Origin: an uncultured Anaerolineae bacterium
GTDB taxonomy: Bacteria; Chloroflexota; Anaerolineae; Anaerolineales; UBA11858
Length of the DNA: 6,310 nucleotides
Direction: 5' to 3'
NCBI GenBank assembly: GCA_937893815.1
Contig: CALCSH010000447.1
Span: 1 to 6,310, forward strand
The translations under genes were made by a program, and so were the position numbers. Shown here piece after piece: positions 1-5,780 of the stretch. The stretch's first letter is position 1. Each line of letters begins with the position of its first letter. Under the pieces are notes generated by a model. That model made no database searches. It was not told the origin of the DNA and saw only the letters and a list, made by a program, of their open reading frames with translations.

Positions 1-71
1 AGGGCGTGCGGAGCACGCCCTATACCCCTAAATCTGGACTACTACCACGGGGATTTCCCAGAGACCCCAAA
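1..71. repeat. Long palindromic repeat, copy A (left part cut by window edge)
   Basis: The window opens inside a palindrome: AGGGCGTGC (1-9), loop GGA, GCACGCCCT (13-21). The right side of the stem continues as ATACCCCTAAATC, followed by an outer arm ending in CCCAGAGACCCCAAA at 71. The reverse complement of 1-71 matches 5121-5189 (copy B, left arm and core) with only a handful of substitutions and two 1-base gaps. A is therefore a member of the same family as B and C, in inverted orientation relative to B. The other half lies outside the window. Seen directly; its function is unknown. Confidence 0.85.
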
Positions 72-80
72 TATCTAGTT

Positions 81-108
81 TTGAAAGTGTTAAAGAATAG
101 CGTATAAT
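81..108 (+). promoter_or_regulatory. Sigma70-like promoter for the hybrid histidine kinase
   Basis: TTGAAA (81-86) and a perfect TATAAT (103-108) are separated by 16 bp, predicting transcription from about 115 and an untranslated leader of about 60 bases before the ATG at 178. The -35 box starts 10 bp inside the edge of palindromic repeat A, so the repeat sits directly upstream of the promoter. Motif match only; no start site is known. Confidence 0.6.
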
Positions 109-177
109 TAATCTGATCGCAACCTTTCCGAAGATTTTTTCGCCGATTCGCAAAATCCCTACGGAATTTTACAACCA

Positions 178-3100
178 ATGGATGTCAACGTTATTGCCCA
201 AATAAACACGGTCCTATCTGGTATGGTAGATGAAACCAGCCATGATCAGGCGCGGAACGAGTTACTGCAAATTGTCGCGAATGCAGCGGGGTTTCAAGCT
301 GCCCTTTTAGCAGAACTTGAGCCTGATGGATGTACGATGCGGGTAACGGCCGCTTTTTTGCCGCTACAGTTTCAAAAATTGGTAGAAAAATTAGGCGGCA
401 TCACGCTTGTGGGGTATATGTATTCTGTGAGTATGCCCGAGGTGCTCGAAACTCCCGATTTTGAGATATTTACTCACATTACGGAATGGCATCCGCAAAT
501 TCCGCGTCCTGTAGGTTCTGCCTTAGGGAAAGCGATCGGAATGAAGCGCATCGTTTCTCTGCGGCAAAATGTTGGCGAACAGTATCTTGGAGCCGTCAAC
601 TTTTTGGACACAACTGGTAACGCAGATGTTGATCTTGTCAAGAATTTATCTTTCAATCATCTGGTGTATGCGATTCGTCTCATCCGTGAACAACAAGAAA
701 AAGCCACCTTGCGGCAACGCTACACAGAAGAACTGGAAGCTCATGTCCTCGCGCGCTCATCGGAGATTCAGGTGGCCTTATTTGAGGCAGAGAGTTTGCT
801 GGATGGCTTGCGCGTTCTCACCGAAGAACTGTCGATGCGCCAGGTGCTCGCCGGTATCTTTGATGTGATGCGTGATGTAGTGATGTTTGAAGATGCTTTT
901 GTCTTGCGCCGCTATGAAAGTAATGAATTAATTGTGGTCGCGGCAACCAGCCTGCTTTTTGAACGTAGTCGGTGGTTTGCGCAGGAATTTTTTAATCGCG
1001 TTTTGTCAGGACAAACATTAGCCGTTGTCGATATTGGCGAAATCGCTGAATGGAAAGCCCAACCTGAATCCGTACAGCATTATGCGCATTCGGCTTTACA
1101 TATCCCGCTTCGGGATGGAAATCAAGATGCTATATTGGTATGTACGCACTCCAAACAGGGTTTTTTCACAAAACAACATGAAGCGATCAGCGAACGATTT
1201 GCATTATTGGCGACCCAGGCTTTGCGCAACGCTCAATTGCACAGCGATTTGTTGGCAGAAAAGGATCGCCTCGAAGAGCGCGTTGCCCAGCGTACGGCGG
1301 AGTTAACACATCAGCGGGATTTTGCCTTGCAGGTGATGAATGCCATGGGGCAAGGGCTTACGGTGGCCACAACGGAAGGAAAATTTGACTACGTCAATCC
1401 AGCGTATGCAAAGATGTTGGGGTATTCCCCTGAGGAGCTAATAGGTAAAACGCCTTACGATCTTACTTTTGAGGAAGATCACGAAATATTGGCGGCTGCC
1501 CGGAGCCGTCGGATGATCAATGAGACAAATGTTTATGAAACGCGCCTTAAACGTGCAGATGGCAGTTCTTTAGTTGCTCTGGTGACAGGTGTTCCATTAT
1601 TTCAGGATGGCAAATTAAACGGCTCGATCGCCGTAGTAACGGACCTTACTGAGCGAAAACTAGCCGAAGCCGCCGTAGCGCAGGCGCGTGACCAGGCGAT
1701 CCGCGCCTCACAATTGAAATCTGAGTTTTTGGCGACCATGAGTCATGAAATCCGCACGCCGATGAATGGAATCATCGGCATGACCGAATTGCTGTTGGAT
1801 ACTGCACTTAACGACGTGCAGCGTGAGTATGCGGGAATTGTTGATCATGAAGCCACCGCATTATTAAATATCATCAACGATATTTTGGATTTTTCGAAAA
1901 TTGAAGCTGATAAACTGATCATTGAGATTATTGATATGAATGTGTGCCAGGTGGTGGAGGGCCTGGTGGAGAGCTTGAATATCAAGGCGCGGGAGAAAAA
2001 CCTGACCCTGATGAGCTATATTTCACCCGAAATTCCTCCATCGTTGATGGGCGACCCCAGCCGTCTACGCCAAATACTGGTAAACCTGGCTGGAAATGCC
2101 ATTAAATTCACCGAGCGCGGTGAAATTATTATTCAAGTTCAACAGGACGCTATTTCTAATGGTCATGTAGTATTGCGTTTCGAAATACGCGATACTGGCG
2201 TCGGCATCCCGCCTGAGGCACTTGAAACCTTGTTCCAGCCCTTTGTTCAGGCAGATGGCTCTGTTACACGAAAATATGGCGGCACAGGGCTAGGCCTGGC
2301 GATTAGCAAACGCCTCGCTGAAATGATGGGTGGGCAAATTGGTGTAGAAAGTGCCTTGGGCAAGGGAACTACTTTTTGGTTTACGATTCAAGCGGAACGT
2401 AATTTGGGTGCAGAATATCCCCTGGAGTCTATCCCCGCCGCTTTCGATGCCCTCAAAGTGTTGGTTGTTGACGGAAGCCGGACGCATGGCGGGATTATTA
2501 AAAGTTACTTAAGAAAATGGGGAATCAACGCCTGGGCTGTCAATCGTGGCGTGCAAGCCATCAAACAATTGAGTGCGGAGCGAAATACGGGTACTCGTTT
2601 CGATGCCGCAATTATTGATCTGTTTTTGCCTGAGACGGATGCAATTGCTTTGGCGAAACAAATACTGCAGGAAAATTTACTTGAACAGGATAGAATCATC
2701 GCGCTGACGACGCTGAATGAACCCAAACGCCGCAAACAGGCATTAGAAGCTGATTTTTCGGGCTATCTGACCAAACCCGTTCGCCAATCCGATTTAAGAG
2801 ATTTGCTTGTTCGATTGTTCAATCCTGGGGATGTAGTAAAGCCTCAAGAAGCAGAACCACGCCCGAAGGAAAAATCGGTCTCCCTGACATTATCGGAAAC
2901 GGGCAGCCTGCGCCTGGGGCGGCTGATTCTGCTCGTGGAGGATAATCCTATCAATCAGAAATTGACAATGATCCAACTTGAAAAACTGGGCTTCCTGGCT
3001 CATCTGGCCGCGAATGGGCAAGAAGCGTTGGAAGCTGTGGCACGTTTGCCTTATGGTTTGATTCTGATGGATTGTCAGATGCCGGTGATGGATGGATTTG

Positions 3101-3297
3101 CTGCCACACGGGCCATTCGCAAGATGGAAATCACCGAAGGGGAGCGTATTCCCATCGTTGCGATTACGGCTAATGCCATGAAGGGGGATCAGGAAAAATG
3201 CATCGCGTCCGGCATGGACGATTATATTAGCAAGCCAGTGAAAACCGATGATTTGCGGCGAAAGCTGGAAAAATGGCTGCCGCCGATTCAATCCTGA
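178..3297 (+). CDS. Soluble hybrid sensor histidine kinase, GAF-GAF-PAS-HisKA-HATPase-REC-REC
   Basis: A 1039-residue two-component hybrid kinase that autophosphorylates on His and relays phosphate to its own receivers. Regions in order: GAF-like about 15-165; coiled coil about 165-205; second GAF-like about 205-352; coiled coil with LEERVAQRTAEL about 355-385; PAS about 385-495 (NPAYAKMLGYSPEELIG, then LTERKLAE); HisKA with MSHEIRTPMNG, phospho-acceptor His523; HATPase_c with N box (N636, N640), G1 DTGVGI (672-677), F box near 686-689 and G2 GGTGLGLAIS (701-710); REC1 about 758-875; REC2 about 915-1035. REC2 is complete: E921/D922, D965, T997, K1019. REC1 keeps D814, T844 and K866, but its acidic pair is reduced to D765-G766. 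No membrane segment or signal peptide is visible, so a cytoplasmic sensor is expected. There is no Hpt domain, so a separate phosphotransfer protein or response regulator would be needed. The two GAF-like calls are the least certain. The ATG has no clear Shine-Dalgarno; it is chosen because the promoter lies at 81-108 and no nearby in-frame alternative start exists. Confidence 0.95.
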   Translation: MDVNVIAQINTVLSGMVDETSHDQARNELLQIVANAAGFQAALLAELEPDGCTMRVTAAFLPLQFQKLVEKLGGITLVGYMYSVSMPEVLETPDFEIFTHITEWHPQIPRPVGSALGKAIGMKRIVSLRQNVGEQYLGAVNFLDTTGNADVDLVKNLSFNHLVYAIRLIREQQEKATLRQRYTEELEAHVLARSSEIQVALFEAESLLDGLRVLTEELSMRQVLAGIFDVMRDVVMFEDAFVLRRYESNELIVVAATSLLFERSRWFAQEFFNRVLSGQTLAVVDIGEIAEWKAQPESVQHYAHSALHIPLRDGNQDAILVCTHSKQGFFTKQHEAISERFALLATQALRNAQLHSDLLAEKDRLEERVAQRTAELTHQRDFALQVMNAMGQGLTVATTEGKFDYVNPAYAKMLGYSPEELIGKTPYDLTFEEDHEILAAARSRRMINETNVYETRLKRADGSSLVALVTGVPLFQDGKLNGSIAVVTDLTERKLAEAAVAQARDQAIRASQLKSEFLATMSHEIRTPMNGIIGMTELLLDTALNDVQREYAGIVDHEATALLNIINDILDFSKIEADKLIIEIIDMNVCQVVEGLVESLNIKAREKNLTLMSYISPEIPPSLMGDPSRLRQILVNLAGNAIKFTERGEIIIQVQQDAISNGHVVLRFEIRDTGVGIPPEALETLFQPFVQADGSVTRKYGGTGLGLAISKRLAEMMGGQIGVESALGKGTTFWFTIQAERNLGAEYPLESIPAAFDALKVLVVDGSRTHGGIIKSYLRKWGINAWAVNRGVQAIKQLSAERNTGTRFDAAIIDLFLPETDAIALAKQILQENLLEQDRIIALTTLNEPKRRKQALEADFSGYLTKPVRQSDLRDLLVRLFNPGDVVKPQEAEPRPKEKSVSLTLSETGSLRLGRLILLVEDNPINQKLTMIQLEKLGFLAHLAANGQEALEAVARLPYGLILMDCQMPVMDGFAATRAIRKMEITEGERIPIVAITANAMKGDQEKCIASGMDDYISKPVKTDDLRRKLEKWLPPIQS

Positions 3298-3303
3298 CGC
3301 GTT

Positions 3304-3801
3304 TTAGCCTTTTCGATCTTTGGGTTTGATTTCGCTATCGAGTACTCGTTGGAAAAAGCTGCGTGTTTCCTCAATAATCAGCCCATTCAAAATTTCCAAT
3401 TCACTTTTTAGATCCCTGTCTTCGGGTTTGGTGGACAAAAAGCGATCGCGTTCTTTCTCCAGTCGCTCAGCGTTGATCACCATATCGCGCCAGGTGGCGC
3501 CCCAGTGAAAACTCTGCGCAAACCCGCCAATAATGGTGAGCAGTGCAGCGACGATGGGTGTTGCAACCGAAAAAATAATATTAAGCACTTCGTGGTCTTC
3601 GATAAAACTGGCGGATGCCAGCGAGGAAATGAGAGTGACCAGCGCTCCCAACGTGATTGCCAGCGACCTCGATTGCCGATAGGCTTGCTTATTATGTCGG
3701 CTAGCCCCCCAATAATAGGCGATGGAGCTTTTGTAGCGTTCCAAAACGTAGGATTGATCGATATGTTCTTCGAAAGTTGGGGATGGGCTGTTCTCGGACA
3801 T
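3304..3801 (-). CDS. SLATT/DUF4231-like two-TM membrane protein
   Basis: A 165-residue protein with a charged N-terminal helix, two hydrophobic segments at about 46-66 and 73-95 joined by a short acidic turn (FIEDHEVLN), and a long charged helical C-terminus (WRDMVINAERLEKERDRFL onward). A Tyr/Trp-containing helix (YKSSIAYYWGASRHNKQAY) just before the first TM and a FHWGATWRDM stretch just after the second resemble the DUF4231/SLATT family, whose usual length is similar. SLATT domains are described as predicted pore-forming effectors accompanying nucleotide-signalling conflict systems, but many stand alone with no known role. Start ATG at 3801 is supported by GGAGG five bases upstream. It is convergent with the histidine kinase (stop codons 6 bp apart) and is followed on its own strand by no other gene in the window. 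No nucleotide cyclase or SLOG gene is adjacent. Family call moderately sure; toxic or channel function is inference only. Confidence 0.75.
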   Translation of the reverse strand: MSENSPSPTFEEHIDQSYVLERYKSSIAYYWGASRHNKQAYRQSRSLAITLGALVTLISSLASASFIEDHEVLNIIFSVATPIVAALLTIIGGFAQSFHWGATWRDMVINAERLEKERDRFLSTKPEDRDLKSELEILNGLIIEETRSFFQRVLDSEIKPKDRKG

Positions 3802-3806
3802 AGTAT

Positions 3807-3811
3807 CCTCC
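3807..3811 (-). promoter_or_regulatory. Strong Shine-Dalgarno fixing the SLATT-like gene start
   Basis: On the minus strand GGAGG lies 5 bases before the ATG at 3801 (GGAGGATACTATG). It is the clearest ribosome-binding site in the window and decides the start of the two-TM protein. Confidence 0.8.
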
Positions 3812-3843
3812 AGAATGATCGCGTTTTATGCCATTTCCCACCA

Positions 3844-3852
3844 AGTATAACA
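3844..3852 (-). promoter_or_regulatory. Extended -10 promoter for the SLATT-like gene
   Basis: The minus strand reads TGTTATACT, a TGnTATAAT-type extended -10 with one mismatch, about 45 bases upstream of the ATG. No convincing -35 is seen at 16-18 bp, which is tolerated by extended -10 promoters. It suggests the gene is transcribed on its own rather than only by read-through from the lipoprotein gene. Confidence 0.4.
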
Positions 3853-3892
3853 ACGAATTTGCACTACTCATAGATTGAGGAAGCTTCTATAC

Positions 3893-3936
3893 CCGAGCAG
3901 GTGGTATTCGCTACGCAATGAATACCACCTGCTTGG
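3893..3936 (-). terminator. Hairpin downstream of the substrate-binding lipoprotein gene
   Basis: AGCAGGTGGTATTC (3896-3909) and GAATACCACCTGCT (3920-3933) form a perfect 14-bp stem. It extends by one G-T and two G-C pairs to 17 bp, around a 10-base loop. It starts 17 bases past the stop codon of the lipoprotein gene, where a terminator is expected. Neither strand carries a good T run after the stem, so it may be a weak or factor-assisted terminator, an mRNA 3' stabiliser, or simply an interspersed palindrome. Confidence 0.5.
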
Positions 3937-3953
3937 TTGAAAACGAATCTAAT

Positions 3954-4937
3954 TTAGCGCACGATATCATCCGCCTGGGCTAAAACTTCATCCGGAATTT
4001 CTAACCCAATCGCTTGAGCAGTTTGCAAGTTGATGCTCAAGAAGAAATCGGCTGTCTCAACCGGCAAATCGCCCGCAGGCGTTCCCTTTAGGATTTGGTC
4101 CGCCAGTCGGGCGGATTGCTCGCCGACCCGGAAAAAGTCGTATCCGTAGGACATCAGAACACCTTGCTCCGTGCAGTAGCACATGGAGATCAACGGTAGC
4201 AGGTGCTGGTTGGCAGTGCTGACGTAATTAGCGATCTGCTGATTCAAAAAACCCGAGCCAAGCAGGAAAATGGCATCGACATCCTCCGGGAGCATGGCTA
4301 GAGCGGCAATGATCTCTTCCTGAGTGTGTACCCCAACAACAACCGGCTCGATGCCTAGCCCTGGTGCTGCGGCTATGACCTCCGCCATGCTGCCGATTGA
4401 ACCACCCTCCTCAGGATTATGGGGCATAAAGATTCGAGTTGTGCCGGGTGCCATTGCTTGCAATAGGCTGAGTTGCTTGGCGATACTCCCCCCAATTTGT
4501 ACCCCGGTAAGATTGCCGCCGGGATGTGTAAGACTTTCGATTAGGTTTGCACCAACAGCATCAATTACGACTGAAAAAACTACCGGTATATCGGTAGTTT
4601 CAACGGCCGCTTTAGTTTTAGTTGTGCCCGGTGTTGATAAGGAAAATATCAAATCTACATCATTTGCCATGATTTCGTCGAGAGCTGCATCCATTGCATC
4701 AACGCTTCCGGTGGCACCATTGTAGATATACTTGATATTTTGTCCTTCAATATAACCGTGCTCCGTCATGCCTGCCTTGAATCCCTCAACTGCGGGATCA
4801 ATGTTGGTGCTGAGGTTCAAAACGCCCACTGTAAACATTTTTGGCTTGCTTCCGCAAGCGGTGAACAGCAGCGCTGCCAGGGTGAATATACCCACCCCGA
4901 TGACCGTTTTGGTAATGAAAATTCTTCTGGTATTCAT
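3954..4937 (-). CDS. ABC_sub_bind-family substrate-binding lipoprotein (orphan)
   Basis: A 327-residue periplasmic-binding-protein-like lipoprotein. The N-terminus has basic residues (NTRR), a hydrophobic stretch about 11-27 and a lipobox ending LFTAC-G, so Cys28 is the probable lipidated residue. The mature part fits the ABC_sub_bind family (PF04392, TrpX-like): VGVLNLS near 37-43, the family's PGGNLTGV motif at 139-146, MSYGYDFFRVGEQSARLADQ in the C-terminal lobe, and the typical ending with INLQTAQAIGLEIPDEVLAQAD. Full length for the family. It would bind a small ligand outside the membrane; related proteins have been tied to aromatic amino acids, but the ligand here cannot be read. The permease and ATPase genes that normally follow are absent on both sides within the window. 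A weak AGGA lies 11 bases upstream of the ATG. An out-of-frame ATG 13 bases upstream begins an overlapping frame that I regard as spurious. Confidence 0.9.
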   Translation of the reverse strand: MNTRRIFITKTVIGVGIFTLAALLFTACGSKPKMFTVGVLNLSTNIDPAVEGFKAGMTEHGYIEGQNIKYIYNGATGSVDAMDAALDEIMANDVDLIFSLSTPGTTKTKAAVETTDIPVVFSVVIDAVGANLIESLTHPGGNLTGVQIGGSIAKQLSLLQAMAPGTTRIFMPHNPEEGGSIGSMAEVIAAAPGLGIEPVVVGVHTQEEIIAALAMLPEDVDAIFLLGSGFLNQQIANYVSTANQHLLPLISMCYCTEQGVLMSYGYDFFRVGEQSARLADQILKGTPAGDLPVETADFFLSINLQTAQAIGLEIPDEVLAQADDIVR

Positions 4938-5059
4938 TTGTTTTCATTTCCTTTTCAAATAGACCCACATAATAAGCTGGCCATGCGCCAATCATTTCAT
5001 CGTTTCCGCCCCGGCGGCCACAACTTTTAGTCTTTTGGATTGGCAGACCAACGCCAAAG

Positions 5060-5079
5060 CACAAGAATAATCACTTGTG
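5060..5079. promoter_or_regulatory. Operator-like palindrome in the lipoprotein gene leader
   Basis: CACAAG (5060-5065) and CTTGTG (5074-5079) form an inverted repeat with an 8-base spacer. Read on the minus strand it starts 10 bases after the TATAAT -10 box, so it would cover the first transcribed bases, a typical place for a repressor site. It could also form a 6-bp RNA stem at the start of the leader. No regulator is encoded next to it. Motif-level evidence only. Confidence 0.35.
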
Positions 5080-5088
5080 TAAAAAGGA

Positions 5089-5094
5089 ATTATA
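5089..5094 (-). promoter_or_regulatory. -10 box of a putative promoter for the lipoprotein gene
   Basis: The minus strand carries a perfect TATAAT here, in the context GGTATAATTCC, about 150 bases before the ATG at 4937. The -35 region (about 5111-5118) is poor, and a small inverted repeat TTATGC/GCATAA (5099-5104, 5114-5119) covers it. The box lies 27 bp inside the edge of repeat B. A weaker TATTAT sits closer to the gene at about 4970. The leader 4938-5082 otherwise contains only small GC-rich stems, for example CCGCC/GGCGG at 5006-5017, and no gene I can support. Confidence 0.4.
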
Positions 5095-5120
5095 CCGTTT
5101 ATGCAACAGAGCAGCATAAG

Positions 5121-5235
5121 TTTGGGTCTCTGGGAATCCCCGTGGTTGTAGTCCTGATTTAGGGGTATAGAGCGTGCAGAGCACGCCCTATGCCCCTAAA
5201 TCAGGGGTTTCTCACGGCAATTCCTAAAGACCCAT
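5121..5235. repeat. Long palindromic repeat, copy B (complete)
   Basis: The core TGATTTAGGGG (5155-5165) pairs with CCCCTAAATCA (5193-5203). Pairing continues inward through TATAG and GCGTGC/GCACGC (5172-5177, 5181-5186) to an AGA triloop, giving 23 stacked positions with one A-C mismatch and one G-T wobble. Outside the core, the left arm (5121-5154, TTTGGGTCTCTGGGAATCCC onward) and the reverse complement of the right arm (5204-5235) resemble each other, so the whole unit of about 115 bp is one large imperfect palindrome. Its left arm and core match copy A in inverted orientation. No open reading frame is carried. Confidence 0.85.
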
Positions 5236-5246
5236 AAGTTTGTGGC

Positions 5247-5347
5247 TTGGGTCTTTAGGAACTGTTGTTAGAAACTACAGATGTAGGGGTATAGGGATGC
5301 GGAGCATGCCCTATACCCCTACATCTGTTACTACCAGGGGATTCCCA
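5247..5347. repeat. Long palindromic repeat, copy C (inverted relative to B)
   Basis: The core ACAGATGTAGGGGTATAGGG (5277-5296) pairs perfectly over 20 bp with 5309-5328; then come a single bulged G (5308), ATGC/GCAT and a GGA loop. The left arm (5247-5276) resembles the reverse complement of B's right arm: TTCCTAAAGACCCA (5221-5234) and TGGGTCTTTAGGAA (5248-5261) are exact inverted copies 13 bases apart. The right arm (5328-5347) resembles the inverse of B's left arm but stops short of its outermost 10 bases. B and C are therefore arranged tail to tail. Confidence 0.85.
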
Positions 5348-5393
5348 TAATTTCGATATGGAGAATACGTTGAATCTTAGCGGGCACATTCCC

Positions 5394-5407
5394 CGCAGCT
5401 TGCTGCG
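5394..5407 (+). other. Left-end hairpin of the IS200-type element
   Basis: CGCAGC (5394-5399), TT, GCTGCG (5402-5407) is a perfect 6-bp hairpin 24 bases before the tnpA start. Subterminal hairpins in this position are what IS200/IS605 TnpA recognises. The bases before it are CCC while those after it are TAA, so a longer original CCCC/GGGG stem may have decayed on one side. Confidence 0.6.
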
Positions 5408-5431
5408 TAACTATTAGTGTAAGATAAGTGT

Positions 5432-5770
5432 ATGAGTAGACTGGTAAGAAAGAGCCATAATGTATCAGTGCTGATCTATCATTACGTTTGTCCTGCGAGA
5501 TACCGGCGGGTGGTGTTTGGACAGAAAGTAAATGAAATCCTGAAGGGAATCTGCCTGGAGATATCGAAGCGCTATGAAATCGAGTTCATCGAGATTGGGA
5601 CAGACAAGGATCATGTCCATTTTCTAATCCGGTCGATACCTATGCATAGTCCGAAACAGATCACACAAATCGTAAAAAGTATAACTGCAAGAAAAACCAT
5701 CAAACAGGCTCCCGAAGTAAAGTGAAAGCTATGGGGCGGAAAATTTTGGACAGACGGATACTATATCAAC
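5432..5770 (+). pseudogene. tnpA: Broken IS200/IS605 TnpA (Y1 HUH transposase)
   Basis: The frame opens with MSRLVRKSHNVSVLIYHYVC and PARYRRVVFG, the classic IS200 N-terminus. It contains EIGTDKDHVHFLI, whose H61-V62-H63 is the HUH metal-binding pair, and SITARKTIKQAPEVK. A TGA at 5723-5725 interrupts it after 97 residues, yet the same frame continues with the conserved KLWGGKFWTDGYYIN to 5770. This makes the stop a nonsense change in a once intact gene and not a natural end. After 5770 the family similarity (expected TVG and then the helix bearing the nucleophilic Tyr) is lost. Without that Tyr the protein cannot cut or join single-stranded DNA. Family members are usually about 140-155 residues. 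Identification is firm; inactivity is a strong inference. Confidence 0.85.
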
Positions 5771-5780
5771 TTTACTTTGA

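Larger units (their letters stand above)
5394..5770 (+). mobile_element. IS200/IS605-type insertion sequence remnant
   Basis: A left-end hairpin at 5394-5407 followed by a tnpA reading frame whose similarity to the family runs to WTDGYYIN and then stops abruptly at 5770. The right end, the C-terminal third of tnpA and any tnpB are missing. The element is a dead left fragment. Its exact left boundary is not visible, because IS200/IS605 elements make no target duplication or terminal inverted repeats. Confidence 0.75.

Noticed and set aside
2890..3291. A 133-codon minus-strand open frame opposite the second receiver domain
   Set aside because: Antisense shadow of a highly conserved REC domain; no motif of its own.
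3297..3304. A bidirectional terminator between the convergent kinase and SLATT-like genes
   Set aside because: Only 6 bases separate the two stop codons and I see no stem with a T run around them.
3442..3449. GCGATCGC octamer, the HIP1 motif abundant in cyanobacteria
   Set aside because: I noticed only this one full copy in the window; cyanobacterial genomes usually carry them at high density, so it is not evidence for that phylum.
3505..3873. A 122-codon + strand open frame antisense to the SLATT-like gene
   Set aside because: It lies over a convincing minus-strand gene with a strong Shine-Dalgarno and two TM segments. Its product is low-complexity and cysteine-rich with no recognisable motif.
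4324..5064. Several open frames on both strands over the lipoprotein gene and its leader, including an 88-codon minus-strand frame overlapping the gene start
   Set aside because: They are alternative frames of the lipoprotein coding sequence, with no family features. The overlapping ATG before the real start lacks the signal-peptide frame.
5121..5347. The repeated palindromic units as a CRISPR array
   Set aside because: Two large, mutually inverted palindromes of about 100 bp with no regular spacers; a CRISPR array has short direct repeats with unique spacers.
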